Shown here one piece after another: positions 6,210-11,726 of a stretch of 11,726 nucleotides of DNA. Source of the DNA: Candidatus Cloacimonadota bacterium (GTDB lineage Bacteria; Cloacimonadota; Cloacimonadia; Cloacimonadales; TCS61); contig QMNP01000026.1 in the NCBI GenBank assembly GCA_003647825.1, positions 1 through 11,726 of the forward strand. Reading direction: 5' to 3'. Each line of letters opens with the position of its first letter. Positions within the stretch are counted from its first letter, which is position 1. The notes under the pieces were generated by a model, which made no database searches, was not told where the DNA came from, and was given only the letters and a program-made list of their open reading frames with translations. The position numbers were made by a program, and so were the translations under genes.

Positions 6210-8651
6210 ATGAAGAAAATATTAATAATGTTAGTAGTTTTATTATCTGCAAATCTGATTTCTGCAGATACATTGATGGGACAAGTTTCCGATAGTGATT
6301 CTGGAGAAGCAATTACCGGAGTTTCGGTTTATATTAAAAATTCCAATAAGGGAATAATAACCGATAAAGATGGAAAATTTACCATAACAAGTCTTGAACC
6401 TGGAGAATATAATGTTATTTTTCAAAGATTGGATTACAAGATATTAGAACAAGTGATCAATTTCCCTGATGATCGAATACTAAATATAAGAATGCTAAAA
6501 AAACCAACTGAAATTGAAGGAATGAAAGTTTCTTCAACCGTAGCAGTAGAAAGAGAAACTCCAGTAACCTTCACTAACATGAGCGATGATATGATCGATG
6601 AAGCAAATTTCGGTCAGGATATACCCATGCTGATGAATGAGCTTCCCAATGTGTTTTCTTATGCAGATGCCGGCAGCCCGATGGGATATTCCAATATGAA
6701 GATTCGCGGTTTTGATCAAAAAAGAATCGGCGTGATGATCAACGGAATCCCTCTGAATGATCCGGAAGATCATAATGTTTATTGGGTGAATATGCCCGAT
6801 TTTGCCGAGAGTATCTCAAATGTCCAATTCCAGCGTGGAGTAGGAAGTTCAATTTACGGGATTTCCACTTTTGGCGGTTCTTTGAATATGCAGACAAATA
6901 CAACTAAAGCAGAATATGGCTCGGAAGTTTTTGGTAACTACGGAAGTTACAATACCATTAAATCCGGCTTTAAAACCACTCGAAATATTAAAGATTATTT
7001 CAAACTGAATCTCCGACTTTCCCGTATAATTTCCGACGGTTATCGCGATAATAGTGCTACAGAACAATGGGCTTATTTTACCGGTCTCAGCAGAATTGGA
7101 GCGCGCAGTATTACGGAACTCAATTTTTATGGTGGAAAGGAAATAACTCATGCTGCCTGGTATGCTTCTTATGAAGCTGATCTGGAAGAAAATCATCAAC
7201 ACAATCCCATAACTTATGATAATGAAATTGATGATTTCAGTCAGCCGCATTTAGAATTGCATCACAGCTTTATGATCAATAAAAATATGAGTACCAAGAA
7301 CTCACTTTTTTATATAAAAGGAAATGGATTTTACGAACAATACAAATTCGATCGTGATCTCTGGGAATATGGTTTAGTAGATTCTTCTGATACGATCGAA
7401 GCCGACTTGATCCGGCAGAAAAAAGTAGAGAAAAACCAGTATGGCTGGGTAGGAAATCTGGACTGGAGCCACTATCTGGGGAATCTCACCATAGGTAGTT
7501 ACATCAGCATTTTTGATAGTGAACATTGGGGTGAAGTAAAGGAAGTGATTGGATCTGATACACTCGATATTGATTTTGCCAAAGGTCATGAATATTACAA
7601 TTATATTGGTGAAAAACAATATTACACATTTTATGCCAATGAACTCTTCCAACCAATGCAAAATTTAAATTTAATGGCAAATCTGTATTATCAGATAATT
7701 AATTTTCAATTCCAGCAGAATGAATCTGGAAATTTTACTGGAGAATATCTGAATTCCTACAAAGTAGAATACAATTTTTTCAATCCGCGTTTTGGTGTGA
7801 ATTATAACTTTAATGAAGCAATGAACGTTTATGCTAATATTTCTTTTGCTCATCGTGAACCCACAGATGATGAACTTTTCGACACCTGGGACGGACCGGA
7901 TGATCTGGGCGTAGCTCCACTTTTTGCTGAAGCTGATACGATCGTTGTTGGTGATCAGATCGATCATATTGAGTGGAGCGATCCATACGTGCGGGATGAA
8001 AAATTGATCGATTATGAAATTGGTTTTGGTTATGATACCGGTAGCTGGAAAGTGAAAACGAATTTATTCTGGATGGATTTTCAGGATGAGATAGTTGGTT
8101 ATGGCGGAGTGAATGATGAAGGCAGTCCAATTCGTGGGAATGCTGATGAAACTATACATCGCGGTGTAGAATTGGAAATTGAAACCGAATTACTCGCTGA
8201 CCTGAAATGGAGCGGAAGTTTTAGTTATAATGATAATTATTTTGAGAAATTCATTATGAAGGATTGGGATGAAAATTGGAACGTGATAGATGTTGATTAT
8301 TCGGGTAAGAAGATCGGGGGATTCCCTGAGATTATAGCTAACTCAAAACTGGCATATAGATGGAATGATCTTTTTACCTCTCTGCAAGTTCAACATGTTG
8401 GGAAACAGTATTTGGATAACGCTGAAAATGAAGATCGCATCGTGGAAGCTTATCAACTTTTGAATCTTAACATCAGTTATGAATTTGCCGAGTTCTTGTA
8501 TTTAGCAGATTTGTCGCTGAATCTGAAAGTAAATAATATTCTGGATAAAGAATATGAAACTTCCGGTTATTATGATGCCTGGGAAGGTGCAAATTACTAT
8601 TTCCCGGGAGCTGGCAGGAATATTATCGCTGGGATAAGAGTGGAGTTTTAG
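6210..8651 (+). CDS. TonB-dependent outer-membrane receptor, candidate thiamin receptor
   Basis: An 813-residue outer-membrane receptor that would import a scarce ligand using TonB energy. Order of parts: signal peptide (residues 1-19, MKKILIMLVVLL...LISA, cut before DTL); carboxypeptidase-regulatory-like beta domain (about 20-100, with GQVSDSDSGEAITGVSVYI and GKFTITSLEPGEYNV); plug domain (about 110-230, with NMKIRGFDQKRIGVMINGIP, QRGVGSSIYG and FGGSLNMQT); a 22-strand-type barrel to the end, with VNNILDKEYETSGYYDAW near the C-terminus and a final Phe, the usual barrel-assembly signal. Start supported by TAGGAG six bases upstream. No TonB protein lies nearby. The TPP riboswitch upstream on the same strand suggests thiamin or a precursor as ligand, as known for thiamin-regulated receptors of Bacteroidota, but a terminator and about 340 bases of repeats intervene, so this ligand is an inference. 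Confidence 0.9.
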   Translation: MKKILIMLVVLLSANLISADTLMGQVSDSDSGEAITGVSVYIKNSNKGIITDKDGKFTITSLEPGEYNVIFQRLDYKILEQVINFPDDRILNIRMLKKPTEIEGMKVSSTVAVERETPVTFTNMSDDMIDEANFGQDIPMLMNELPNVFSYADAGSPMGYSNMKIRGFDQKRIGVMINGIPLNDPEDHNVYWVNMPDFAESISNVQFQRGVGSSIYGISTFGGSLNMQTNTTKAEYGSEVFGNYGSYNTIKSGFKTTRNIKDYFKLNLRLSRIISDGYRDNSATEQWAYFTGLSRIGARSITELNFYGGKEITHAAWYASYEADLEENHQHNPITYDNEIDDFSQPHLELHHSFMINKNMSTKNSLFYIKGNGFYEQYKFDRDLWEYGLVDSSDTIEADLIRQKKVEKNQYGWVGNLDWSHYLGNLTIGSYISIFDSEHWGEVKEVIGSDTLDIDFAKGHEYYNYIGEKQYYTFYANELFQPMQNLNLMANLYYQIINFQFQQNESGNFTGEYLNSYKVEYNFFNPRFGVNYNFNEAMNVYANISFAHREPTDDELFDTWDGPDDLGVAPLFAEADTIVVGDQIDHIEWSDPYVRDEKLIDYEIGFGYDTGSWKVKTNLFWMDFQDEIVGYGGVNDEGSPIRGNADETIHRGVELEIETELLADLKWSGSFSYNDNYFEKFIMKDWDENWNVIDVDYSGKKIGGFPEIIANSKLAYRWNDLFTSLQVQHVGKQYLDNAENEDRIVEAYQLLNLNISYEFAEFLYLADLSLNLKVNNILDKEYETSGYYDAWEGANYYFPGAGRNIIAGIRVEF

Positions 8652-8714
8652 GAAACATTACGAAGGTTTTAGCACATCTTGCTTGTGCGATATTCGCAAG
8701 GTTGATGTAAGCGA

Positions 8715-8761
8715 GTAAAAGAATAAACGGAAAAGAATAGGGGCAGATCATTAGTCTGCCC
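8715..8761. repeat. dispersed ~44-bp repeat, copy 1, ending in a hairpin
   Basis: GTAAAAGAATAAACGG...TCTG at 8715-8758 matches 9475-9518 at 36 of 44 positions by eye. Its 3' half is a perfect 7-bp hairpin GGGCAGA-TCATTAG-TCTGCCC (8741-8761). It lies between the stop codons of the convergent receptor and small hypothetical gene, two bases from the latter, and may act as a weak shared transcription stop although no long U-tract follows. Confidence 0.7.
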
Positions 8762-8763
8762 AT

Positions 8764-9015
8764 TTAACTAGCTAAATTATACCACAGATTATCTGAGATC
8801 TCCTTTTTAGAGAGTTCAATAAAATGATTCATAGAATCGCTGTTTAGAATTTTTTCGATTTCCATCCCCTCTGGAATTTGGATTTGATGCCTGATGCCAG
8901 TAGCAGGATGATTTTCTTTAAAGACAGCAACATTAATCAACTTGTCATTATGATAAATTCTTACTTCATATTTTTCGTCATCAAATTCAAAGGGATATGT
9001 TTTGAATAGTTCCAT
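8764..9015 (-). CDS. hypothetical 83-residue protein
   Basis: I do not recognise a family. The start is the ATG at 9015, with GGGAGGAAAAG just before it; longer frames starting upstream would overlap the preceding gene. The product (MELFKTYPFEFDDEKYEVRI...) is acidic, has no signal or membrane segment, and looks like alternating strands in the first half (YEVRIYHND, LINVAVFKE) and a helical second half (SMNHFIELSKKEISDNLW). It follows the upstream small gene by 10 bases with a shared TAG-GGAGG junction, so the two form an operon. Confidence 0.65.
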   Translation of the reverse strand: MELFKTYPFEFDDEKYEVRIYHNDKLINVAVFKENHPATGIRHQIQIPEGMEIEKILNSDSMNHFIELSKKEISDNLWYNLAS

Positions 9016-9025
9016 CTTTTCCTCC

Positions 9026-9244
9026 CTACAACTTAAACAATTTTGATCCAGGATCACTAAAAGAGTTTTTACATTTTTCCAGATCCTTTTCAATCACATT
9101 CCAGATCCTGCTTAACTGTTTTTCTTCCCATTCGTAAAGTTTTCCGTTGGAACATTGAGATAATTTTCTCAAGCTTTCTAAAACATTTTGAACTCGCTTC
9201 TCTCCGACTCGCTTAAATCTTTCTTTTTTTGTTTCACCTTTCAT
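9026..9244 (-). CDS. small charged helical protein of unknown function (72 residues)
   Basis: Start at ATG 9244 with an excellent GGAGGACGGT before it; an in-frame TTG at 9256 is less likely. The product is Lys/Arg/Glu-rich and predicted helical: a basic first half (KKERFKRVGEKRVQNVLESL), a central LSQCSNGKLYEW, then an amphipathic helix RIWNVIEKDLEKCKNSF. It resembles, from memory, a family of short proteins with a pattern like KR-N-I-L-NCSN-Y-Y, often seen on mobile or accessory DNA; function is unknown. It is the first gene of a two-gene unit. Size and pairing would allow a toxin-antitoxin or regulator role, but no motif supports it. Confidence 0.7.
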   Translation of the reverse strand: MKGETKKERFKRVGEKRVQNVLESLRKLSQCSNGKLYEWEEKQLSRIWNVIEKDLEKCKNSFSDPGSKLFKL

Positions 9245-9261
9245 ACCGTCCTCCAAAATAC

Positions 9262-9290
9262 ATTATATAAGAAATAATTTAATATTAAAA
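9262..9290 (-). promoter_or_regulatory. candidate promoter of the two small genes
   Basis: Minus-strand TATAAT (9267-9262) lies 18 bases before the ATG, with a weak TTTTAA 17 bases further upstream as the -35. A start near 9255 gives a leader just long enough for the GGAGGACGG site. Confidence 0.45.
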
Positions 9291-9474
9291 TCGAAATAAA
9301 GCAAAAATAAAATGATAATAAATTAATGAAAATTAATTTTGTGAAATAGAGAAGGTGATTCTTACCTGAATCTTTCAAATTCTCATTTATCAAAAGCTAA
9401 TGGGAAACAATCTTTTTCTTCGAAAGAAGATACATTTAAAGGGATGAATAGAGAAGTATAAGGAAATTAAACTT
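9291..9474. other. intergenic stretch without a gene
   Basis: Very AT-rich, with no supported frame on either strand. The only structure seen is a small TCTT-CGA-AAGA hairpin around 9418-9428. It separates the small-gene promoter from the second copy of the dispersed repeat. Confidence 0.4.
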
Positions 9475-9520
9475 GTAAGAGCATAAGCGGATAAGAGTAG
9501 GGACAGATCACTGGTCTGCA
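9475..9520. repeat. dispersed ~44-bp repeat, copy 2
   Basis: GTAAGAGCATAAGCGG...TCTG (9475-9518) is a diverged direct copy of 8715-8758. The hairpin is damaged here: GCAGA has become ACAGA and the final CC is missing, leaving CAGA-TCACTGG-TCTG. With copy 1 it brackets the two small hypothetical genes. Confidence 0.65.
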
Positions 9521-9558
9521 TTTTATTCTAAATTTTGCGAATTGGTCAAAAGCTTTGC

Positions 9559-9585
9559 AATAAGAAAAGCTTACTTATCAAACTT
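9559..9585 (-). terminator. possible weak terminator after the flavoprotein gene
   Basis: On the minus strand AAGCTTT-TCTTATTGC-AAAGCTT is followed by TTG, a 7-bp stem with almost no U-tract, about 60 bases past the flavoprotein stop codon. Weak, listed because no better stop is visible for the birA-flavoprotein transcript. Confidence 0.3.
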
Positions 9586-9639
9586 CGCGTTTTTTCGGGT
9601 TCTTCTTGGTTAAATTTAGTTTGCACTATTTTATTGAAG

Positions 9640-10209
9640 CTAATTGATTTTCTCCAATAACCAGGCAATATTTTCGCCCAGAGTTTTCATGGTTTTTATG
9701 CCTTCTTCATCTTTTTCGTAATCCCCAAAAGTTCTGGCCAGACTCATATTCCAGTAGCTGCTGCCGGGAATGATCATCTGATTGATCAAATAGAAATGAT
9801 TAATCGAATCGAAAACATGAATTGAACCTGCTCTGCGAACTGCTACTACTGCTGCGCCGAGTTTTCTTTTTAGCGGTCCACCGTTGGCAATATTTAAAAA
9901 TCCGCAGCGGTCGATCAGAGCTTTCGTTTCTGGAGTTAGATCGGCATAATATGTAGGTGATCCCATTATTATTGCATCAGCTTCCACCATCTTGGCAAAG
10001 TAATCATTCATCTCATCTTTTTGAATGCATTTTTTGTCTTCACTTTTGAAACAGGCTCCACATGCTTTACATCCATTTGCCGGTTTTCCGCCAATTTGAA
10101 CGATCTCAGTAGCTATATTTTTTTTATTCAAAACTCCAGCTACTTCCTGTAACATTGCCATTGTATTGCCGTTTTCACGGGGACTGCCGTTAAATAGTAA
10201 TGCCTTCAT
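9640..10209 (-). CDS. iron-sulfur flavoprotein-like NAD(P)H-dependent FMN reductase family protein
   Basis: A 189-residue cytosolic flavodoxin-fold protein. The N-terminal LLFNGSPRENGNT (residues 4-16) is the FMN phosphate loop of the NADPH-dependent FMN reductase family, and MGSPTYYADLTPETKALIDRC is the second flavin-contact region. C47-x2-C50-x2-C53-x7-C61 is the compact cysteine motif of archaeal-type iron-sulfur flavoproteins (Isf), so a [4Fe-4S] cluster beside FMN is likely; such proteins pass electrons from ferredoxin or reduce oxidants in anaerobes. Start ATG 10209 has GGAGGAATTTAT before it. It follows birA by 38 bases in the same direction and is probably on the same mRNA. The precise partner and substrate are unknown. 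Confidence 0.88.
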   Translation of the reverse strand: MKALLFNGSPRENGNTMAMLQEVAGVLNKKNIATEIVQIGGKPANGCKACGACFKSEDKKCIQKDEMNDYFAKMVEADAIIMGSPTYYADLTPETKALIDRCGFLNIANGGPLKRKLGAAVVAVRRAGSIHVFDSINHFYLINQMIIPGSSYWNMSLARTFGDYEKDEEGIKTMKTLGENIAWLLEKIN

Positions 10210-10247
10210 ATAAATTCCTCCAAGTTATTTTATGAATTATGTAATTC

Positions 10248-10994
10248 CTATGAATCTGTCCAATCCATTACTGATCCTGCATAAAACGGTTGGATCATGC
10301 CAGACTTAAGTTCAATCTGGATGGCTCCGCTTTTATTGATTCCTTTACATAATCCTGCATATTGATCAAAATCTGTATCGAGAATTATTTCTTTCCCCTT
10401 CAGAAGAGAATGGTTATTATAATATTTTGAATTTAAATTACCTTCAACAAATTCTGGAAAATCTTCAGTAAAATTATCAAAAATCTTGGTAATAATCAAT
10501 TCATTTTCAACTTCAATTCCCAAAAAATTTGAAAGAGAAATTGCTGTCTCTGAAATTTCATCTGGAAACTTATCTATATTGGAGTTCAAACCAATTCCCA
10601 ACAGGTGATATTTGTTTGATTGATTGTGACTTGCTAAAATCCCACATAATTTCTTGTCATTCAGATAAATGTCGTTTGGCCATTTGATATTAAGATCAGT
10701 CTCAATTTTAGGAAATAAATCGCAGAGTGCTTTGTGGATGCAGATTCCTGTGAAAATAGTTAAACTGGATGAAACTGATAATCCATATAAAGCAGCGGTC
10801 AGCCAGATGCCTCCCGGCGGAGAAGACCAGTTATTTTTTCCTCGTCCAATTCCACCAGTTTGCTGGTTGGAGATAATAAGAAAATTACCCTGGGCAGTTT
10901 CATTTTTTATCAGTTTTGTTGCTTGCTTGGATGTGCTGATGAGTTTTTCATAATGATAAACTTCATCGAATAATGGGTGATGAAAATCTTTCAT
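10248..10994 (-). CDS. birA: biotin--[acetyl-CoA-carboxylase] ligase (BirA catalytic type)
   Basis: A 248-residue monofunctional biotin-protein ligase: it makes biotinyl-5'-AMP and transfers biotin to a lysine of biotin-carrier proteins. Motifs: QQTGGIGRGKNNWSSPPGG (residues 44-62, the biotinyl-AMP loop with R51), KWPNDIYLNDKKLCGIL (104-120, with K115 in the position of the catalytic lysine), GIGLNSN, then a C-terminal cap domain ending in GAIQIELKSG. There is no N-terminal helix-turn-helix, so it is class I without repressor function. The QT-GG-I-GRG loop has one residue more than the usual GRGR pattern. Start ATG 10994 follows AGAGGTTAAA; that site abuts the 108-bp repeat array, so the promoter must lie in or beyond the repeats. 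Confidence 0.93.
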   Translation of the reverse strand: MKDFHHPLFDEVYHYEKLISTSKQATKLIKNETAQGNFLIISNQQTGGIGRGKNNWSSPPGGIWLTAALYGLSVSSSLTIFTGICIHKALCDLFPKIETDLNIKWPNDIYLNDKKLCGILASHNQSNKYHLLGIGLNSNIDKFPDEISETAISLSNFLGIEVENELIITKIFDNFTEDFPEFVEGNLNSKYYNNHSLLKGKEIILDTDFDQYAGLCKGINKSGAIQIELKSGMIQPFYAGSVMDWTDS

Positions 10995-11293
10995 TTTAAC
11001 CTCTGAGTCTTTGCGAGTGATCTTTCAACGGCTTCTATCGAAGCAATCTTTACCGTTGCAAGAAAGGAAAGAAATGATTGCCGCGTCACTTCGTTCCTCG
11101 CAACGACAGAAAGAGTCTTTGCGAGTGATCTTTCAACAGCTTCAATCGAAGCAATCTTTACCGTTGCAAGAAAGGAAAGAGATGATTGCCGCGTCACTTC
11201 GTTCCTTGCAATGACAGAAAGAAGTCTTTGCGAGTTTTCTTTTGCTGGTATCAATCGAAGCACTAATTGCTTTAGAAAAAATATTCTATTCAT
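10991..11293 (-). CDS. frame made of the 108-bp repeats (doubtful protein)
   Basis: The repeat is exactly 36 codons and stays open here, encoding two copies of a unit that contains SVIARNEVTRQS and FLATVKIASIEAVERSLAKT. The frame starts with ATGAATAG overlapping the GIY-YIG stop and ends in TTAAAATGA overlapping the birA start. It has no ribosome-binding site of quality and no recognisable domain. Most likely a by-product of the repeat, but the perfect linkage from nuclease to birA means it could couple translation. Listed for completeness, not as a confident gene. Confidence 0.2.
   Translation of the reverse strand: MNRIFFLKQLVLRLIPAKENSQRLLSVIARNEVTRQSSLSFLATVKIASIEAVERSLAKTLSVVARNEVTRQSFLSFLATVKIASIEAVERSLAKTQRLK
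11005..11266. repeat. 108-bp direct repeat array, left block (two full units plus a decayed third)
   Basis: Unit 1 is 11005-11112, unit 2 is 11113-11220, and unit 3 starts at 11221 (GAAGTCTTTGCGAG) but decays, still showing ATCAATCGAAGCA near 11251-11263. Units 1 and 2 differ at only a few bases. Each unit is bounded by TTGCGAG near its start and its complement CTCGCAA near its end, and holds GCTTC-tat-CGAAGC and GCAATC/GATTGC inside, so a single unit folds on itself. The reverse complement of the end, CATTGCGAGGAACGAAG, resembles a sequence I recall as scattered through many unrelated bacterial genomes. Block position: between the birA ribosome-binding site and the GIY-YIG stop codon. Confidence 0.92.
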
Positions 11294-11573
11294 TTTGGAT
11301 ATCTTCCCACAAATCTTTCCACTCTGGATTTATTGAATTTATTAACTCGATCTTTTTTTTTCTTGAACCGGCTTTGATTTGTTTCTCTCTGGAAATTGCT
11401 CCATACGCACCTTCACCTTCTTCATAATATACTAATTTTATAATATTATATTTTGAAGTAAATCCTTTAATTAATTTATTCTTATGCTCATAGACACGAC
11501 GAACAAGATCATTTGTTACACCAGTGTATAGAACTGAATTGGTGAAATTTGTCATAATATATACGTAGTACAT
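11286..11573 (-). CDS. GIY-YIG single-domain nuclease embedded in a repeat array
   Basis: A 95-residue stand-alone GIY-YIG endonuclease of the UvrC-N-like, COG2827 type. Motifs: YYVYI (residues 2-6) and LYTGV (15-19) give the namesake pair, R25/R26 the catalytic arginine region, H30 in EHKN, FTSKYN (38-43), LVYYE (47-51), and E63 in ISREKQIKAG as the metal-binding glutamate; NPEWKDLW closes the domain. All expected catalytic residues are present, so it should be active. The start ATG 11573 has only a poor ribosome-binding site. It lies between a decayed repeat unit on the left and a fresh unit beginning at 11584 on the right, all in the same orientation, and is likely co-transcribed toward birA. 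Stand-alone members of this group have no settled function; the setting suggests a homing or repeat-spreading role (inference). Confidence 0.9.
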   Translation of the reverse strand: MYYVYIMTNFTNSVLYTGVTNDLVRRVYEHKNKLIKGFTSKYNIIKLVYYEEGEGAYGAISREKQIKAGSRKKKIELINSINPEWKDLWEDIQNE

Positions 11574-11583
11574 TTTTCAAACC

Positions 11584-11726
11584 ATGTCTTTGCGAGTGAT
11601 CTGTCAACGGCTTCTATCGAAGCAATCTTTACCGTTGCAAGAAAGGAAAGAAATGATTGCCGCGTCACTTCGTTCCTCGCAATGACAGAAAGAGTCTTTA
11701 CGAGTGATCTTTCAACAGCTTCAATC
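11584..11726. repeat. 108-bp direct repeat array, right block (continues past the window)
   Basis: Unit 4 (11584-11691) is almost identical to unit 1 of the left block, and unit 5 begins at 11692 and is cut by the window end. The 36-codon frame on the minus strand is open here too (IEAVERSLVKT..., VIARNEV...) and runs into the first bases of the nuclease gene in a different frame. The array is therefore interrupted by about 320 bases holding the nuclease gene. Confidence 0.9.

Noticed and set aside
8672..8700. GCACA/TGTGC and GCGA/TCGC stems just after the receptor as its terminator
   Set aside because: The stems are short and overlapping and there is no U-tract; the GGGCAGA/TCTGCCC hairpin further on is a better, still weak, candidate.
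8764..9244. The two small genes as a defined toxin-antitoxin system
   Set aside because: Only size and tandem arrangement fit; no known toxin or antitoxin motif is visible in either protein.
11005..11220. 108-bp units considered as CRISPR or as an integron attC array
   Set aside because: The units are head-to-tail copies with no variable spacers and no gene cassette between units 1 and 2; no integrase or cas gene is visible.

Overview
The window is AT-rich bacterial DNA from a Gram-negative organism, shown by an outer-membrane TonB-dependent receptor with a signal peptide and an aromatic C-terminal residue. The N-terminal carboxypeptidase-regulatory-like domain of that receptor, the low GC, and a vitamin riboswitch placed ahead of an outer-membrane receptor suggest the Bacteroidota/FCB side of the tree. 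Cloacimonadota-like lineages are a guess from style, not a proof. Most intergenic space is filled with structured repeats of at least four unrelated kinds.

Layout. 1-1035 (-): pdxA (vitamin B6 synthesis), 3' end cut by the window edge, divergent from a MEMO1/AmmeMemoRadiSam-B protein (1173-1991, +). 2036-2328 (+): a tRNA cluster Gly(GCC)-Cys(GCA)-Leu(TAA), ended by a strong terminator whose U-tract touches the stop codon of the convergent btpA gene. 2356-5086 (-): an apparent operon of sodium:solute symporter, a small four-helix membrane protein and a BtpA/SgcQ TIM-barrel protein, the last two coupled by a TAATG overlap. 5087-6209: about 1.1 kb without a convincing protein gene. It holds a 232-bp tandem repeat rich in hairpins, a clear TPP (thiamin) riboswitch followed by an eight-codon ORF and an intrinsic terminator, then a run of at least six short hairpins. 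6210-8651 (+): a TonB-dependent receptor, possibly for thiamin or a precursor. 8764-9244 (-): two small hypothetical genes in tandem, flanked by direct copies of a ~44-bp dispersed repeat. 9640-10994 (-): a biotin-protein ligase and an iron-sulfur-flavoprotein-like NADPH:FMN reductase, probably co-transcribed. 10995-11726: arrays of a 108-bp repeat that surround a GIY-YIG nuclease gene.

The theme of the known genes is cofactors (B6, thiamin uptake, biotin attachment, flavin/Fe-S redox) plus solute import. The most noteworthy unit is the right edge. The GIY-YIG nuclease sits inside an array of 108-bp repeats whose core resembles a sequence I recall as widely scattered in unrelated bacteria. 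The repeat is exactly 36 codons long, stays open in one frame, and that frame overlaps both the nuclease gene and the birA start. This looks like a small repeat/nuclease mobile system. The second point of interest is the TPP riboswitch, which is separated from its likely target gene by repeat DNA and a terminator.
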